DNA of 64,000 bases from Desulfoluna sp942491485 (GCA_942491485.1 CALOAX010000013.1:186001-250000), one strand, 5' to 3'. Shown: positions 52,149 to 61,395, counted from the first letter of the stretch. The notes: generated by a model from the letters alone, not told the origin. Numbers and translations: made by a program.

Positions 52149-54215
52149 ATGGAACATCTTATTTCACCTGCCCATTCAATGATTTTGGGATTTATCCCGG
52201 GATGGCTGATTTCGTTTCTCTATGTGGTTGTCGGTGTGGGAATTTTTTCCTACATTATCGCCAAACGTCTGGCACCCCTCGTTAAGGCGGCCCCCGACAA
52301 CAGCCGATTTGCAGACATACCAGCACGAATCTACAACGTGCTCACCGTCTGGCTTGCTCAGATCAAGCAGCCCCGATACATGTTTGCCGGCGTGCTCCAC
52401 ATCATGATCTTCTTCGGTTTCCTGACCCTCGGGCTGCGTACCTGCTCCCTTGTGGTCATCGGAATGTTCCAGGACTTTGCTCTTCCCGGTTTCGGTCCTG
52501 AGCAGCCCATCGGCGCCGTCTACAACGTGGTTAAAGACTACGCAGCCACCATGGTGTTCTTTGCCTGTCTCGTGGCAGCCATCCGCAGGGGCGTGTTCCG
52601 CCCCGCCCGGTACGCTGTTCCCGAGAAGTACGGCCATGACCACACCGGTGAAGCGGTCTTCGTCTGCTGCATCATCATGGGCCTCATGGTCACCGAGAGC
52701 CTCTTTGAGGCTGCCCTGGTCGCCGCCGGTCACGACGCCTTCATGGCTCCCCTGACCCTGGCCTGGGCCTTCTCTCACATGTTGAGTGGCGCATCCCACG
52801 GCGTCCTGCAGGTTCTGCATGTGGCTGCTTACTACGCCCACAACACCCTCTTCTTCTTCTTCCTCTGCTTCCTGCCCCTGGGCAAGCACTTCCACGTCAT
52901 CACCTCACTGTTCAACGTTCTCTTCATGCGTGTGCAGCGTGGCAACATCAAGCCCGTGGTTTACGGCATCACCGCCGAAGGCCTCGACGACCTGGAATCC
53001 TTTGGTGTCAAGAAGATCGAAGACTTCACCTGGAAGCACATGCTGGACTTCTACTCCTGTGCCGACTGCGGTCGCTGTTCCGATCAGTGCCCCGCAAACC
53101 TCGTGAAGCGTCCCCTCTCCCCGCGCTTTATCACCATCAAGGCCAGGGACCTCATGTTCAAGAACTACCCTTTAAAAGGGGATATGCTCAAAAGCGAGCC
53201 CCTGGTAGGGTCCATCTACACCGCCGACGAAATCTGGTCCTGCACCACCTGTGGTGCCTGTGAGCAGGAGTGTCCCCTGGGCATCGAATACATCGACAAG
53301 ATTGTCGACCTCCGCCGCGGCCTCGTGGACGAAGGCGAAGTTCCCCAGACCCTCCAGAAGCCCATGAAGGCCCTCGGCAAGCGTGGCAACCCCTGGGGCA
53401 AGGTGGAGAAAAAACGTGCAGACTGGGCCAAGGACAAAGAGTTCGCCGCCGAGTGTGACGTCAAGATCATGGACAACGGCGACACAGCAGACAACCTCTA
53501 CTTTGTCGACTCCATCACCAGCTACGACGACCGCATGGTCAACATTGCCAAGTGCACCGCCAAGATCCTGGACGCCGCCGAAGAGGACTTCTTCATCATC
53601 GGCAAGCAGGAGAAGGACAGCGGCAACGAGGTGGTTCGTTTCGGTGAGGAGATGCTCTTCCAGCAGCTGAAAGAGCAGAACGTTGAAGCGATCAAAGAGT
53701 CGGGCGCCAAGAAGATCATCGCCTCCGACCCCCACGCCTACAACGCGCTTAAAAACGACTACCCCGAGCTGGACCTCCCCGTGGAGCACATCTCCGAGGT
53801 AATCGTCAAAAAAGTCAACGACGGCACCATCAAGCTCAAGGCCATCGAGGACAGCTCCAAGGTCTACACCTACCATGACCCCTGCTACCTCGGTCGCCAC
53901 AACGGCATCTACGATGATCCCAGGAGCGCCATGGCCGCCATCCCCGGTATTCAGATGGTGGAGATGGAGAAAAACCGTGACCGTTCCCTCTGCTGCAGCG
54001 GCGGCGGTCTCATGCTCTTCTACGAGCCCCATGAAGAAGAACGCATGGCTGTCTTGAGGGTTCAGATGGCCCACGAAGCCGGTGCCAACGTCATCGTCTG
54101 CGCCTGCCCCTTCTGTATGGTCAACATGGAAGACGCCATCAAGGTCGCCGGCCTTGACGACCAGTTGGAAGCCATTGAGCTCACCGAGCTCATCGATCAG
54201 CACATGGAAAAGTAG
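52149..54215 (+). CDS. Membrane Fe-S oxidoreductase, probable ETF:quinone oxidoreductase (Emo/HdrD-like)
   Basis: The protein has 688 residues. Residues 1-265 have about five or six membrane segments like NarI-type haem b subunits. Two 4Fe-4S motifs follow, CADCGRCSDQCP (from Cys304) and CTTCGACEQECP (from Cys365). Then come two CCG domains. The second is intact (HDPCYLG with Cys579, LCCSGGG with Cys615-616, CACPFC with 651-656). The first has lost all cysteines: VDS at 453-455, KDSG at 489-492 and SDPHA at 526-530. It should pass electrons from ETF to the quinone pool. It is followed by etfBA and preceded by a FadR-type operator. Confidence 0.85.
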   Translation: MEHLISPAHSMILGFIPGWLISFLYVVVGVGIFSYIIAKRLAPLVKAAPDNSRFADIPARIYNVLTVWLAQIKQPRYMFAGVLHIMIFFGFLTLGLRTCSLVVIGMFQDFALPGFGPEQPIGAVYNVVKDYAATMVFFACLVAAIRRGVFRPARYAVPEKYGHDHTGEAVFVCCIIMGLMVTESLFEAALVAAGHDAFMAPLTLAWAFSHMLSGASHGVLQVLHVAAYYAHNTLFFFFLCFLPLGKHFHVITSLFNVLFMRVQRGNIKPVVYGITAEGLDDLESFGVKKIEDFTWKHMLDFYSCADCGRCSDQCPANLVKRPLSPRFITIKARDLMFKNYPLKGDMLKSEPLVGSIYTADEIWSCTTCGACEQECPLGIEYIDKIVDLRRGLVDEGEVPQTLQKPMKALGKRGNPWGKVEKKRADWAKDKEFAAECDVKIMDNGDTADNLYFVDSITSYDDRMVNIAKCTAKILDAAEEDFFIIGKQEKDSGNEVVRFGEEMLFQQLKEQNVEAIKESGAKKIIASDPHAYNALKNDYPELDLPVEHISEVIVKKVNDGTIKLKAIEDSSKVYTYHDPCYLGRHNGIYDDPRSAMAAIPGIQMVEMEKNRDRSLCCSGGGLMLFYEPHEEERMAVLRVQMAHEAGANVIVCACPFCMVNMEDAIKVAGLDDQLEAIELTELIDQHMEK

Positions 54216-54363
54216 TCAACCAAAATGGGGCTGCATGTGCAGCCCCATGTATATTCCTGTGATTTGTGCCTCTATTCCGCTTCGGGGGCCGATGGCTCCT
54301 TAAGCGTAACAGATAAGAGATTAACAAGATTCGGGTGTATATTAACTTTTTGGGAGGAATAAC

Positions 54364-55152
54364 ATGGAAATCTTAGTATGTGTCAAAAGAGTTCCCGACT
54401 CGGCTGAAAACGAGATCGAAATGAACGCCGAAGGCAACGACATCGAGCGTGACGATCTGGTTTTCTCCGTAAACGAGTGGGACAACTACGCAGTGGAAGA
54501 AGCCATTCAGATTGTTGACAACGTTGGCGGCACCGTTACCGTTGTGACTGTTGGCGATGATGAGTCTGACGAAGTTCTCCGTCGTGAAATGGCCATGGGC
54601 GCTGCCAAAGGCATTCTCCTGACCGACGACGCCTTCGAAGGCTCTGACTGCAAGGGCGTTGCCACCATCCTCAAAGGATGCGTTGCCAAGGGCAGCTACG
54701 ACCTCGTACTGACCGGTGCCCAGGCTGACGAAGGCGCTGGCGCTGTCGGCGGTATGCTCGCAGCCATGCTCGACTACCCCTACGCTTCCCTTGTCAACAA
54801 GGTTGAAGTAGGCGAAGGCAAGCTGACCGTTGGTCGTGAGATCGAGGGTGGCAACCAGGAGATGAACGAGATTGAAATGCCTTGTGTTCTCTCCATCCAG
54901 ACCGGTATCAACGAGCCCCGTTACGTGGGTATCCGTGGTATCCGTCAGGTCTCCGGTGTTGAGATTCCCGAGTTCAGCGCAGCTGACCTGGGTGTTGACG
55001 CCGCAGCCGTTGGCGAAGCCGGTGCCAAAGTGAAGAAGGTCGACTACTTCGTTCCCGAGTCTGGCGATGGCGCTGAAATGCTTGAGGGCAGCGACGAAGA
55101 GATCATCGAAAAACTCATCGAAATCCTTAAGGCGAATGGAGGGCTGGCGTAA
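54364..55152 (+). CDS. etfB: Electron transfer flavoprotein beta subunit
   Basis: The protein has 262 residues. MEILVCVKRVPDSAENEIEM is the EtfB N-terminus. Further features are VEEAIQIVDNVGGTVTVVTV, DLVLTGAQADEGAGAVGGML for AMP/FAD binding, and LSIQTGINEPRYVGIRGIRQV, read in pieces. It carries electrons from acyl-CoA dehydrogenase to the membrane oxidoreductase. GGGAGGAATAAC precedes the ATG. The etfA start overlaps the stop by one base (TAATG). Codons ending in T (GTT, GGT, CGT) are much more frequent than in neighbouring genes, a sign of high expression. Confidence 0.95.
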   Translation: MEILVCVKRVPDSAENEIEMNAEGNDIERDDLVFSVNEWDNYAVEEAIQIVDNVGGTVTVVTVGDDESDEVLRREMAMGAAKGILLTDDAFEGSDCKGVATILKGCVAKGSYDLVLTGAQADEGAGAVGGMLAAMLDYPYASLVNKVEVGEGKLTVGREIEGGNQEMNEIEMPCVLSIQTGINEPRYVGIRGIRQVSGVEIPEFSAADLGVDAAAVGEAGAKVKKVDYFVPESGDGAEMLEGSDEEIIEKLIEILKANGGLA

Positions 55153-56102
55153 TGGCACAGGTATTTGCATATTTGGTACATAACGATGGTGCTCTTGATG
55201 ATTCCGCTATGGAACTGGTTGTTGCTGCAAAGGCCATTGGCGACGACGTAACTGCCGTTGTCACCGGTTCCGGCATCGACGCCGTGGCTGACGAAGCCGC
55301 CAAGATCTTCCCCAAGGTTATCAAGATTGACGACGCCGCTCTTGCCTACCCCAACGCTGAGGTGGTTCGCAAGGCCCTGGTTAACGTCATCCCCGCTGGG
55401 TCTGTTGTGCTTTTCGCCAACAACACCTTCGCCATGGACTGCGCCCCCGGCCTCTCCATCAAGATGGACGCTGCTTACGTCTCTGACGTTGTGGGCCTCG
55501 AAGCTGACGGCGCCACCCTCAAGACCGTACGCCAGGAGTTCGGTGGCGAAGTCAACACCCACGTTGACGTGGACGCCGCTGGCGGCGCTGTCGTGACCCT
55601 GCGTCCCGGCACCTTCGCTGCTGACGAGTCCAAGTCTGCAGGCGGCAGTGTAGAAGCTGCTGCTGCCGGTGATGTCGCTGCAAAGCGTACCTTCATCGAA
55701 ATCGTTGAGCCCGAGGCTGGCGACGTAGACATCACCAAGGCAGACCTCCTCGTCTCCATCGGTCGCGGTATCGAAGACGAAGACAACATCGAGATCGCTC
55801 ACGAGCTGGCCGAAGCCCTCGGTGCCGGTGCAGAAGTTTCCTGCTCCCGCCCCATCGTTGACGCCAAGTGGCTCGAGCCTTCACGTCAGGTTGGTACCTC
55901 CGGTTGCACCGTCAAGCCCAAGGTTTACCTTGCTTGCGGCATCAGCGGTTCCTTCCAGCACATGGGCGGCATCAAAGGTGGCCTGGTTGTTGCCATCAAC
56001 AAGAACGAAAACGCTCCCATCTTCCAGGTGGCGAACGTAGGTATCGTTGCTGACATCCTTGAGTTCCTCCCCGAGCTCACCGAAGCCATCGGCGATCTCT
56101 AA
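55152..56102 (+). CDS. etfA: Electron transfer flavoprotein alpha subunit
   Basis: The protein has 316 residues. The C-terminal FAD domain is clear: LVSIGRGIEDEDNI, GAEVSCSRPIVDAKWLEPSRQVGTSG (read in pieces), VKPKVYLACGISGSFQHMGGI, and INKNENAPIFQVANVGIVAD. The N-terminal domain begins MAQVFAYLVHNDGALDDSAM. No extra ferredoxin domain is present, so this looks like a classical rather than a ferredoxin-fused ETF. It is translationally coupled to etfB by a one-base overlap and followed by a strong terminator. It has the same T-ending codon bias as etfB. Confidence 0.95.
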   Translation: MAQVFAYLVHNDGALDDSAMELVVAAKAIGDDVTAVVTGSGIDAVADEAAKIFPKVIKIDDAALAYPNAEVVRKALVNVIPAGSVVLFANNTFAMDCAPGLSIKMDAAYVSDVVGLEADGATLKTVRQEFGGEVNTHVDVDAAGGAVVTLRPGTFAADESKSAGGSVEAAAAGDVAAKRTFIEIVEPEAGDVDITKADLLVSIGRGIEDEDNIEIAHELAEALGAGAEVSCSRPIVDAKWLEPSRQVGTSGCTVKPKVYLACGISGSFQHMGGIKGGLVVAINKNENAPIFQVANVGIVADILEFLPELTEAIGDL

Positions 56103-56137
56103 GAGATTTGCGGGGCTGACCCGCTCTCTGACGAAAT

Positions 56138-56175
56138 AAAAAAGGGCGCATCGATTTTCGATGCGCCCTTTTTGT
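56138..56175 (+). terminator. Rho-independent terminator of etfBA
   Basis: GGGCGCATCGA / TCGATGCGCCC stem with loop ttt (56144-56168), an A run before and TTTTT after. Confidence 0.9.
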
Positions 56176-56204
56176 TTTTACGAGGTGTGCCACCTCGAAA
56201 GCTG

Positions 56205-56633
56205 TTAATCCCGGCCCGTCGGAGGCTTCTCCTTTTTATCCCCTTGTTTGCGCTTCACCTTTGCCAGCCACTCGGACTGCTCTTTCTGATACTCCTCTTC
56301 CGTCTGCTCCACCAGGTGACTGGACTCTTCGGACCTCTGTGTTGTCGTGCGATTTTCAAGGGAGGAGAACAAAGAGATGAGAGCCTCCAACCGCGAGGGT
56401 TCCATGGGCTCTTCAGGCTGATCAGCGGAGGCTGGCCCGCTTGCGCGCGGAATGATCATGCCCAATAACAGCAGGGCCAGGAAAAAAGCGATCCCGAAAA
56501 GAGCCCATGCCGCACCAGAAAAAAAGAGGACAAGAAGGCCCCCTGCGATAAGGCAACAAGTGATCAGGAAGAGAAGCCCACCCCCCAGAGCTGTGCGGGG
56601 ACGATTGGCAGTAAAGCTACGCTTGCGTTTCAT
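56205..56633 (-). CDS. Hypothetical membrane protein
   Basis: The protein has 142 residues. A basic N-terminus (MKRKRSFTANRPR) precedes two adjacent hydrophobic segments (about 18-39 and 42-62), then a charged cytosolic tail of about 80 residues with a predicted coiled coil (EEYQKEQSEWLAKVKRKQGD). I do not recognise the family. The ribosome site before the ATG at 56633 is weak. It converges on etfA and lies upstream of nothing on its strand except a repeat. The role is unknown. Confidence 0.6.
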   Translation of the reverse strand: MKRKRSFTANRPRTALGGGLLFLITCCLIAGGLLVLFFSGAAWALFGIAFFLALLLLGMIIPRASGPASADQPEEPMEPSRLEALISLFSSLENRTTTQRSEESSHLVEQTEEEYQKEQSEWLAKVKRKQGDKKEKPPTGRD

Positions 56634-56653
56634 AAATCCAGCCTTGGTTCAAA

Positions 56654-56706
56654 ACCTGTTTATCAAACTTTTCAAAAATTTGGCCCCCGGCAGGGCCGCC
56701 GGAGGC
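56654..56706 (-). repeat. Fragment of the intergenic repeat (A/T module plus end)
   Basis: cctgtttatcaaacttttca followed by aaaatttggcccccggcagg and gccgccggaggc. This is the reverse of the left part of copies 2 and 8, without the hairpin. It ends 7 bp before the dinB stop. Confidence 0.65.
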
Positions 56707-56713
56707 AGCCTTT

Positions 56714-57883
56714 TTACGTCAACCGGGCACGGGTGACAGCGTGTTTTCCGAACTTCTCCCGGATGGAATCAACGCTTTTCTCCACCTTGCCCCAGCCGTC
56801 GTCGTGGGTCTCACGCGCCTCCACCTGGCCAAAGAGATCCAGTTGGCTAGGGGCGGAGGCCTCATCATGGGTCAGCTGGGAACACCCCAGCCCCACGAGG
56901 CGAATCCGCTGGCCCTTCCATTCGGTATCGAACAGTGTTGCCGCCTCTTCGTAGATGCGGCCGGACAGCTGGGTGGGCCGATCCAGGGTGGTTTGCCGGG
57001 TGATGCGCCTGAAGTCCGCAAAGGTCAGCTTGATGGTCACCCGCTTGGCAAAAAAGCCTTTGCGCCTCATCTCCCGTGCCACCTCATCCGCCTGAGCCAG
57101 AAGGCGGGTGTGGACGAAAGAGGGGTCGGTGGTGTCTTTTTCGAGGGTGGACTCGGAGCTGATGCTTTTCACTTCAACGGACTCTGCGGAGACGGTTCGG
57201 TCATCCTCCCCCCAAGCCAGGCCGTAGAGCCGCTCCCCTGCCTGGCCCATCTTTTGAATGAGGGCGGATTCAGGGTAACGCCTCACATCCCCCAGGGTTC
57301 GGATCCCCAACCCTTCAAGAAGCGCAACGGTGCGCTTGCCCGCACCCGGAACTTTTTTGACGGGGAGGGCCGCAAGAAAGGCATCCAGGTTCTTAAGGGA
57401 GACCACATAAACCCCGTTGGGTTTGTTAATGTCCGAGGCGACTTTGGCCACGAATTTGAGCGGAGCCACCCCGACACTGCAGGTGAGGCCCGTCTCCCTT
57501 GCCACACGCTCCCGAAGGGTCTGGGCGATAGCTTCCGGAGGGCCGAACATGCGCTCACACCCGGTGACATCAAGGTAGCCCTCATCGATGGAGACCTGCT
57601 CCACCAAAGGGGTGTATTCCCGGCAGATGGCAAAGACGCGGGCCGACATCTCTTTGTAGCGCCGCCTGTTTCCCGCCACCACCTGGAGATGGGGGCAGAG
57701 CTTTAACGCCTGAAACAGGGGCATGGCCGAATGGATCCCGTAGCGCCGGGCCTCATAACAGGCGGTGGAGACCACCGACCGTGCGGAGTGGCCCGAGACC
57801 ACCACGGGCTTGCCCCGGAGTGCCGGGTTGTCCAGCAACTCCACAGAGGCGAAAAAAGCATCCATATCGAGATGAAGAATCAT
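56714..57883 (-). CDS. dinB: DNA polymerase IV
   Basis: The protein has 389 residues and is a Y-family translesion polymerase. MILHLDMDAFFASVE holds the first catalytic Asp pair, ARRYGIHSAMP and RRRYKEMS the fingers, and VSIDEGYLDVTG the second Asp-Glu. Next come SVGVAPLKFVAKVASDINKP and the little-finger domain with RLVGLGCSQL. The C-terminus carries a LDLFG-like clamp motif (SQLDLFGQ), the sliding-clamp binding peptide. The ATG at 57883 starts the family; the open frame extends 51 nt further upstream. The ribosome site is weak. Confidence 0.94.
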   Translation of the reverse strand: MILHLDMDAFFASVELLDNPALRGKPVVVSGHSARSVVSTACYEARRYGIHSAMPLFQALKLCPHLQVVAGNRRRYKEMSARVFAICREYTPLVEQVSIDEGYLDVTGCERMFGPPEAIAQTLRERVARETGLTCSVGVAPLKFVAKVASDINKPNGVYVVSLKNLDAFLAALPVKKVPGAGKRTVALLEGLGIRTLGDVRRYPESALIQKMGQAGERLYGLAWGEDDRTVSAESVEVKSISSESTLEKDTTDPSFVHTRLLAQADEVAREMRRKGFFAKRVTIKLTFADFRRITRQTTLDRPTQLSGRIYEEAATLFDTEWKGQRIRLVGLGCSQLTHDEASAPSQLDLFGQVEARETHDDGWGKVEKSVDSIREKFGKHAVTRARLT

Positions 57884-58505
57884 GGCGATACCAAATTTAA
57901 GTGACAGGTGAACCAAGCCATTGCCAATGCGCACCGGGTGTCGTTGTTAGACGTTTCCCGCTATCGCAAAGGGAAACCCAGCCCGAATTCCACGTGAGAT
58001 AAACCTAACACCAGCCCTTCATCTTTTCAACGGAGAGGAGGAGTGATGTGAGCCTGGGCTGTGATATATAATATATCAGATGGCTTACCGTGAAAATCAA
58101 AAGGGAACCAAATTCCCCGCATCACAGCTTTCCATTTCCCGGTAAACCCGCCCCCCACTCAGACTGCGGCCCCCAATGCCCGGTGCTCGGATCAGGCCCA
58201 TGGCTGAGTCCCCACTGAATTAGCCAGAATTACTTGCAATTCTGGCATCCCACACCCTGCCCAACCCAAGGGGGATTTCTCGGAAAAAATGCGTGTCCGA
58301 TTTTCGAACCAAAATATTACAAATTTGTTGCTTTCACCCCCGTTTTTCCTTATCACTGACCCATGGTGGCATGGGGGAGAAAGACTCGCCTGATGCTGAC
58401 CATCACCCCCGCCGGCAGGTTTGCCTGCCGCCCGGAACCCCTGCCTAATGCATGCTCAGGTTCATCCAGGGTTTCGGTGCCATTTCAGAGCCTTTGGGAG
58501 ACGGC
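57884..58505. other. Divergent intergenic region with a 17-bp palindrome
   Basis: No gene is seen; a frame-internal ATG at 58452 is only an extension of the next gene. The region holds the perfect palindrome TGATATATAATATATCA at 58062-58078, far richer in A/T than its surroundings. That is a good candidate operator or promoter core. The last 100 bp contain C-rich repeats near ccgccggcagg. Confidence 0.45.
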
Positions 58506-60026
58506 ATGAAACGCCTGAATGAAACCAGACTCTTCTTCGAAATAAGCAAAGCCCTTCACGAGCACCGCGACCTCAAAAATGCCCTGTACAATGTGCTGAA
58601 CATCCTCGAAGAGGGGATGGATATGGAGCGGGGCACCATCACGCTTTTAAACCAACGGCGAAACGAAATCAGTATTGAAGTGGCCCACGGCCTCTCCAAG
58701 ACCGCCATGCGAAAAGGCAAGTACAAACCTGGCGAAGGGATCACCGGGAGTGTCTTTGAAAAAGGCGAGCCTGTCTCTATCCCCAAAATCAGTGAAGAGC
58801 CTCTTTTCCTCGATCGCACCGCCTCCCGCAAGCACAACGGGTCTGAGTACTCCTTCTTTTGTGTCCCGGTCAAAAAAGGCAAAACCGTCATCGGTGCCTT
58901 GAGTGTGGACCGCCCTTTTGAAGAGGAGTTCCCCCTCTCGCAAGGGACCGAGACCCTCTCGGTGGTGGCCACCATGATCGCCACCCACGTCATCAACCTG
59001 GAGAAGATCAACCGGGAGAAAGAGAAGCTCAAAGAGGAGAACACCCGCCTGCGCACCGAGTTGGAGAACAAATACAGCTTCACCAACATCATCGGCAACT
59101 CCAACAAAATGCGGGAAGTGTACCAGATGATCTCCCAGGTGTGCAAAAGCAACGCAACGGTTCTGGTTAGGGGCCAGAGCGGCACGGGAAAAGAGCTGGT
59201 GGCCAACTCCATTCACTACAACTCCAACCGGGCCAAGCACCCCTTCATCAAGGTCAACTGCGCAGCCCTTCCGGAGAGCCTCATTGAAAGCGAACTTTTC
59301 GGTCATGAAAAGGGGGCCTTTACCGGTGCTGTAAACCAGAAGCAGGGAAAGTTTGAGCTGGCCCACAAGGGCACCCTCTTTTTGGATGAGATTGGCTCCA
59401 TCAGCCTGGATGTTCAGGTGAAGTTGCTTCGGGCCCTTCAGGAGAGAGAATTTGAACGGGTGGGGGGACACCGCACCATCAAAAGCGATGTGCGGATCGT
59501 TGCCGCCACCAACAACAACCTGGAGCGGGCTGTGGAGGAGGGAAGCTTCCGCGGAGACCTCTATTACCGGCTCAACGTCTTCCCCATCTTTTTGCCCCCG
59601 TTAAAAGAGCGAAAAACCGACATCCTCCTCCTCGCCGACCATTTCGTGGAAAAATACGCCAAAGAAAACGACAAAGAGATCCGCCGGATCTCCACGCCGG
59701 GCATCGACATGCTGATGAGCTACCACTGGCCCGGCAACGTCCGTGAGCTGGAAAACTGCATCGAGCGGGCGGTTCTCCTCTGCAACGAAGGGGTGATTCA
59801 CGGCTACCATCTCCCCCCCACCCTTCAGACAGGCTCTGAGTCCGGAACCCTTCCGGCCAAAACCCTGGAGGAGGCCACAGCCAATCTGGAACGGGAGATG
59901 ATCATTGATGCCTTGAAAAACACCCGGGGCAACATCACCTCCTCTGCGGAGATGCTGGGCACCACCGTGAGAAAATTTTCCTACAAGGCCCAGAAATACG
60001 GCATCCAGTACAAAGACTACCGATAA
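58506..60026 (+). CDS. NifA-like sigma-54-dependent regulator (GAF-AAA-Fis)
   Basis: The protein has 506 residues. A GAF sensory domain occupies about residues 20-170 (LKNALYNVLNILEEGMDME onward). A sigma-54 AAA+ domain follows, with Walker A GQSGTGKE (the usual GESGTGKE with one change), the sigma-54 contact GAFTGA, GTLFLDEIGS as Walker B, and RLNVFPI with the arginine-finger region. The C-terminus is a Fis-type helix-turn-helix (GNITSSAEMLGTTVRKFSYK). It activates sigma-54 promoters on a small-molecule or redox signal. GGGAG lies 6 nt before the ATG at 58506; an ATG at 58452 is in frame. The target genes are unknown. Confidence 0.88.
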   Translation: MKRLNETRLFFEISKALHEHRDLKNALYNVLNILEEGMDMERGTITLLNQRRNEISIEVAHGLSKTAMRKGKYKPGEGITGSVFEKGEPVSIPKISEEPLFLDRTASRKHNGSEYSFFCVPVKKGKTVIGALSVDRPFEEEFPLSQGTETLSVVATMIATHVINLEKINREKEKLKEENTRLRTELENKYSFTNIIGNSNKMREVYQMISQVCKSNATVLVRGQSGTGKELVANSIHYNSNRAKHPFIKVNCAALPESLIESELFGHEKGAFTGAVNQKQGKFELAHKGTLFLDEIGSISLDVQVKLLRALQEREFERVGGHRTIKSDVRIVAATNNNLERAVEEGSFRGDLYYRLNVFPIFLPPLKERKTDILLLADHFVEKYAKENDKEIRRISTPGIDMLMSYHWPGNVRELENCIERAVLLCNEGVIHGYHLPPTLQTGSESGTLPAKTLEEATANLEREMIIDALKNTRGNITSSAEMLGTTVRKFSYKAQKYGIQYKDYR

Positions 60027-60085
60027 CGTTCAGCTCCGGCTCCCTTGACCTGATGCCGTGGTGGTGTCGGAGCAGCCCCATACAA

Positions 60086-60583
60086 TCAATGCCCCAGAAG
60101 CCTCTTTGCAAGTCCGAGATCCTGGGAGACCCCGATGCGGACATCGGTGGCGGGTCCCCGCTCGTCGAGAATGATCACGCACCATCGGGTTTTCTTGTTA
60201 AAAAGAAGCACCGTTGACGGCTGTGAAGCAAAGGCCGTCACCAACTCCCACCCCTTTTTCTTGAGCTCTCCCCTGAAAAAAATTTCCACCGATGTCTTGA
60301 GGACACGTCCCGAGTAAACGATAAAGCCCGTCTTTGCACCTCGAGCCTCCATCACGGTGGTGTACTCTGAAACCTCATAGAGCTCTCCGGGAATGGGGAC
60401 ATCACCAAACTGAGAGAGATAGGCGTGGGGCTCCCTTGGCGCCGTGTGGCCGTAAGCTTCGGTTGGGTTTGCATAGAGAGCCCGCCTCTCCACCGGCTCA
60501 CGCTGAACCATGCAGGACATAAAAAACATCACCCCAACTACAAGCACCCCCCACTGAAACCGGACCCACCCAGATCGTATCAT
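60086..60583 (-). CDS. Hypothetical lipoprotein
   Basis: The protein has 165 residues. N-terminus MIRSGWVRFQWGVLVVGVMF then FMSC, a lipobox with the Cys at residue 24. The mature part has a Pro-rich linker and a mixed alpha/beta domain (VSEYTTVMEARGAKTGFIVYSG, in pieces; ELKKKGWELVTAF; STVLLFNKKTRWCVIILDE) of a size typical for small envelope proteins. I do not recognise the family. GGGAGAGAG precedes the ATG at 60583; the frame is open to 60811 but without a start signal. It converges on the NifA-like gene. Confidence 0.65.
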   Translation of the reverse strand: MIRSGWVRFQWGVLVVGVMFFMSCMVQREPVERRALYANPTEAYGHTAPREPHAYLSQFGDVPIPGELYEVSEYTTVMEARGAKTGFIVYSGRVLKTSVEIFFRGELKKKGWELVTAFASQPSTVLLFNKKTRWCVIILDERGPATDVRIGVSQDLGLAKRLLGH

Positions 60584-60871
60584 CATCTCTCTCCCGCGCT
60601 GCTTCGTTACAGAACCACTCAATAGAGGAATAATCAGAACAATAACCAGAGACCTCTTACTTCTTTTCGGACACCCGCTGACAATCTTTACTCCTCCCTT
60701 ATTAAAACAAGGGGATTGACGAGTTTTGCCCGAGTGTTTTACCATTTGCCCTCGACATAGCTTGCCGGCCCGTTTTTCCTCCCCCCCAAGAACGCCCCAG
60801 GAGCGTGGCACCGGTGATTCACCCAGGGCTGCACACGTCGCCCCGGAACCCCAAGGAGGTAGTCTGACGGT
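60584..60871. other. Divergent intergenic region, no gene seen
   Basis: It holds the promoter regions of the lipoprotein and the DUF1566 gene. No clear -35/-10 pair was found, and no repeat copy is present. Confidence 0.35.
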
Positions 60872-61357
60872 ATGGTTTCCCTGTTTCGAACACTCTTACT
60901 CAGCGCGTGTGCCCTTCTTCTTTTCACCCCGCCTCTGCTCGCAGAAGGCCGGTTCATGGCCCATGACGACGGCACCGTCACCGACACCGACCAGATGTTG
61001 ATGTGGGCACGAAACGACAACCAGACCGATATTGATTTTGCCGATGCCGACAAGTTCGCCCGGTTTGCCTTCGGTTACACCATCGCCACCCAATACGACA
61101 ACTGGCGGCTTCCTTACGTCTCCGAACTGAAGAGCCTCTACCGGGCCGGAAAAAGCCTCACCCCGACCCCCAATGACTGCGGCAAAGCGGTTTCTGTCAT
61201 CCCGGAGATCGAGCTGAGCTGTGGCTGGATCTGGGCCATCCGAAAAGCGACGAACCAACCCGTTGTCTTCAACTTTCAATACGGTTCGGCCTTTGGCCAT
61301 CAATCGGGTGACACCACCGGCTGCCGAGTTCTGCCCGTGCGGGACCTGATGCAATAA
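60872..61357 (+). CDS. DUF1566 domain protein, exported
   Basis: The protein has 161 residues. A signal peptide (MVSLFRTLLLSACALLLFTP...LLAEG) precedes one DUF1566 (Lcl C-terminal) domain: MAHDDGTVTDTDQMLMWAR, NWRLPYVSELKSLY, and the closing GCRVLPVRD. Two Cys pairs could form disulfides. The fold is found in lectin-like envelope proteins; the function here is unknown. AAGGAGG is 14 nt before the ATG, further than usual, so the start is less certain. The HIT gene follows after 38 nt. Confidence 0.8.
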   Translation: MVSLFRTLLLSACALLLFTPPLLAEGRFMAHDDGTVTDTDQMLMWARNDNQTDIDFADADKFARFAFGYTIATQYDNWRLPYVSELKSLYRAGKSLTPTPNDCGKAVSVIPEIELSCGWIWAIRKATNQPVVFNFQYGSAFGHQSGDTTGCRVLPVRDLMQ

Positions 61358-61395
61358 AACCACAGAAGATTTGACCCCTTAACGACGGACACCCC

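Noticed and set aside
54364..56102. etfBA as a horizontally transferred block
   Set aside because: Different codon use alone is better explained by high expression, and the genes fit the neighbouring dehydrogenase and oxidoreductase.
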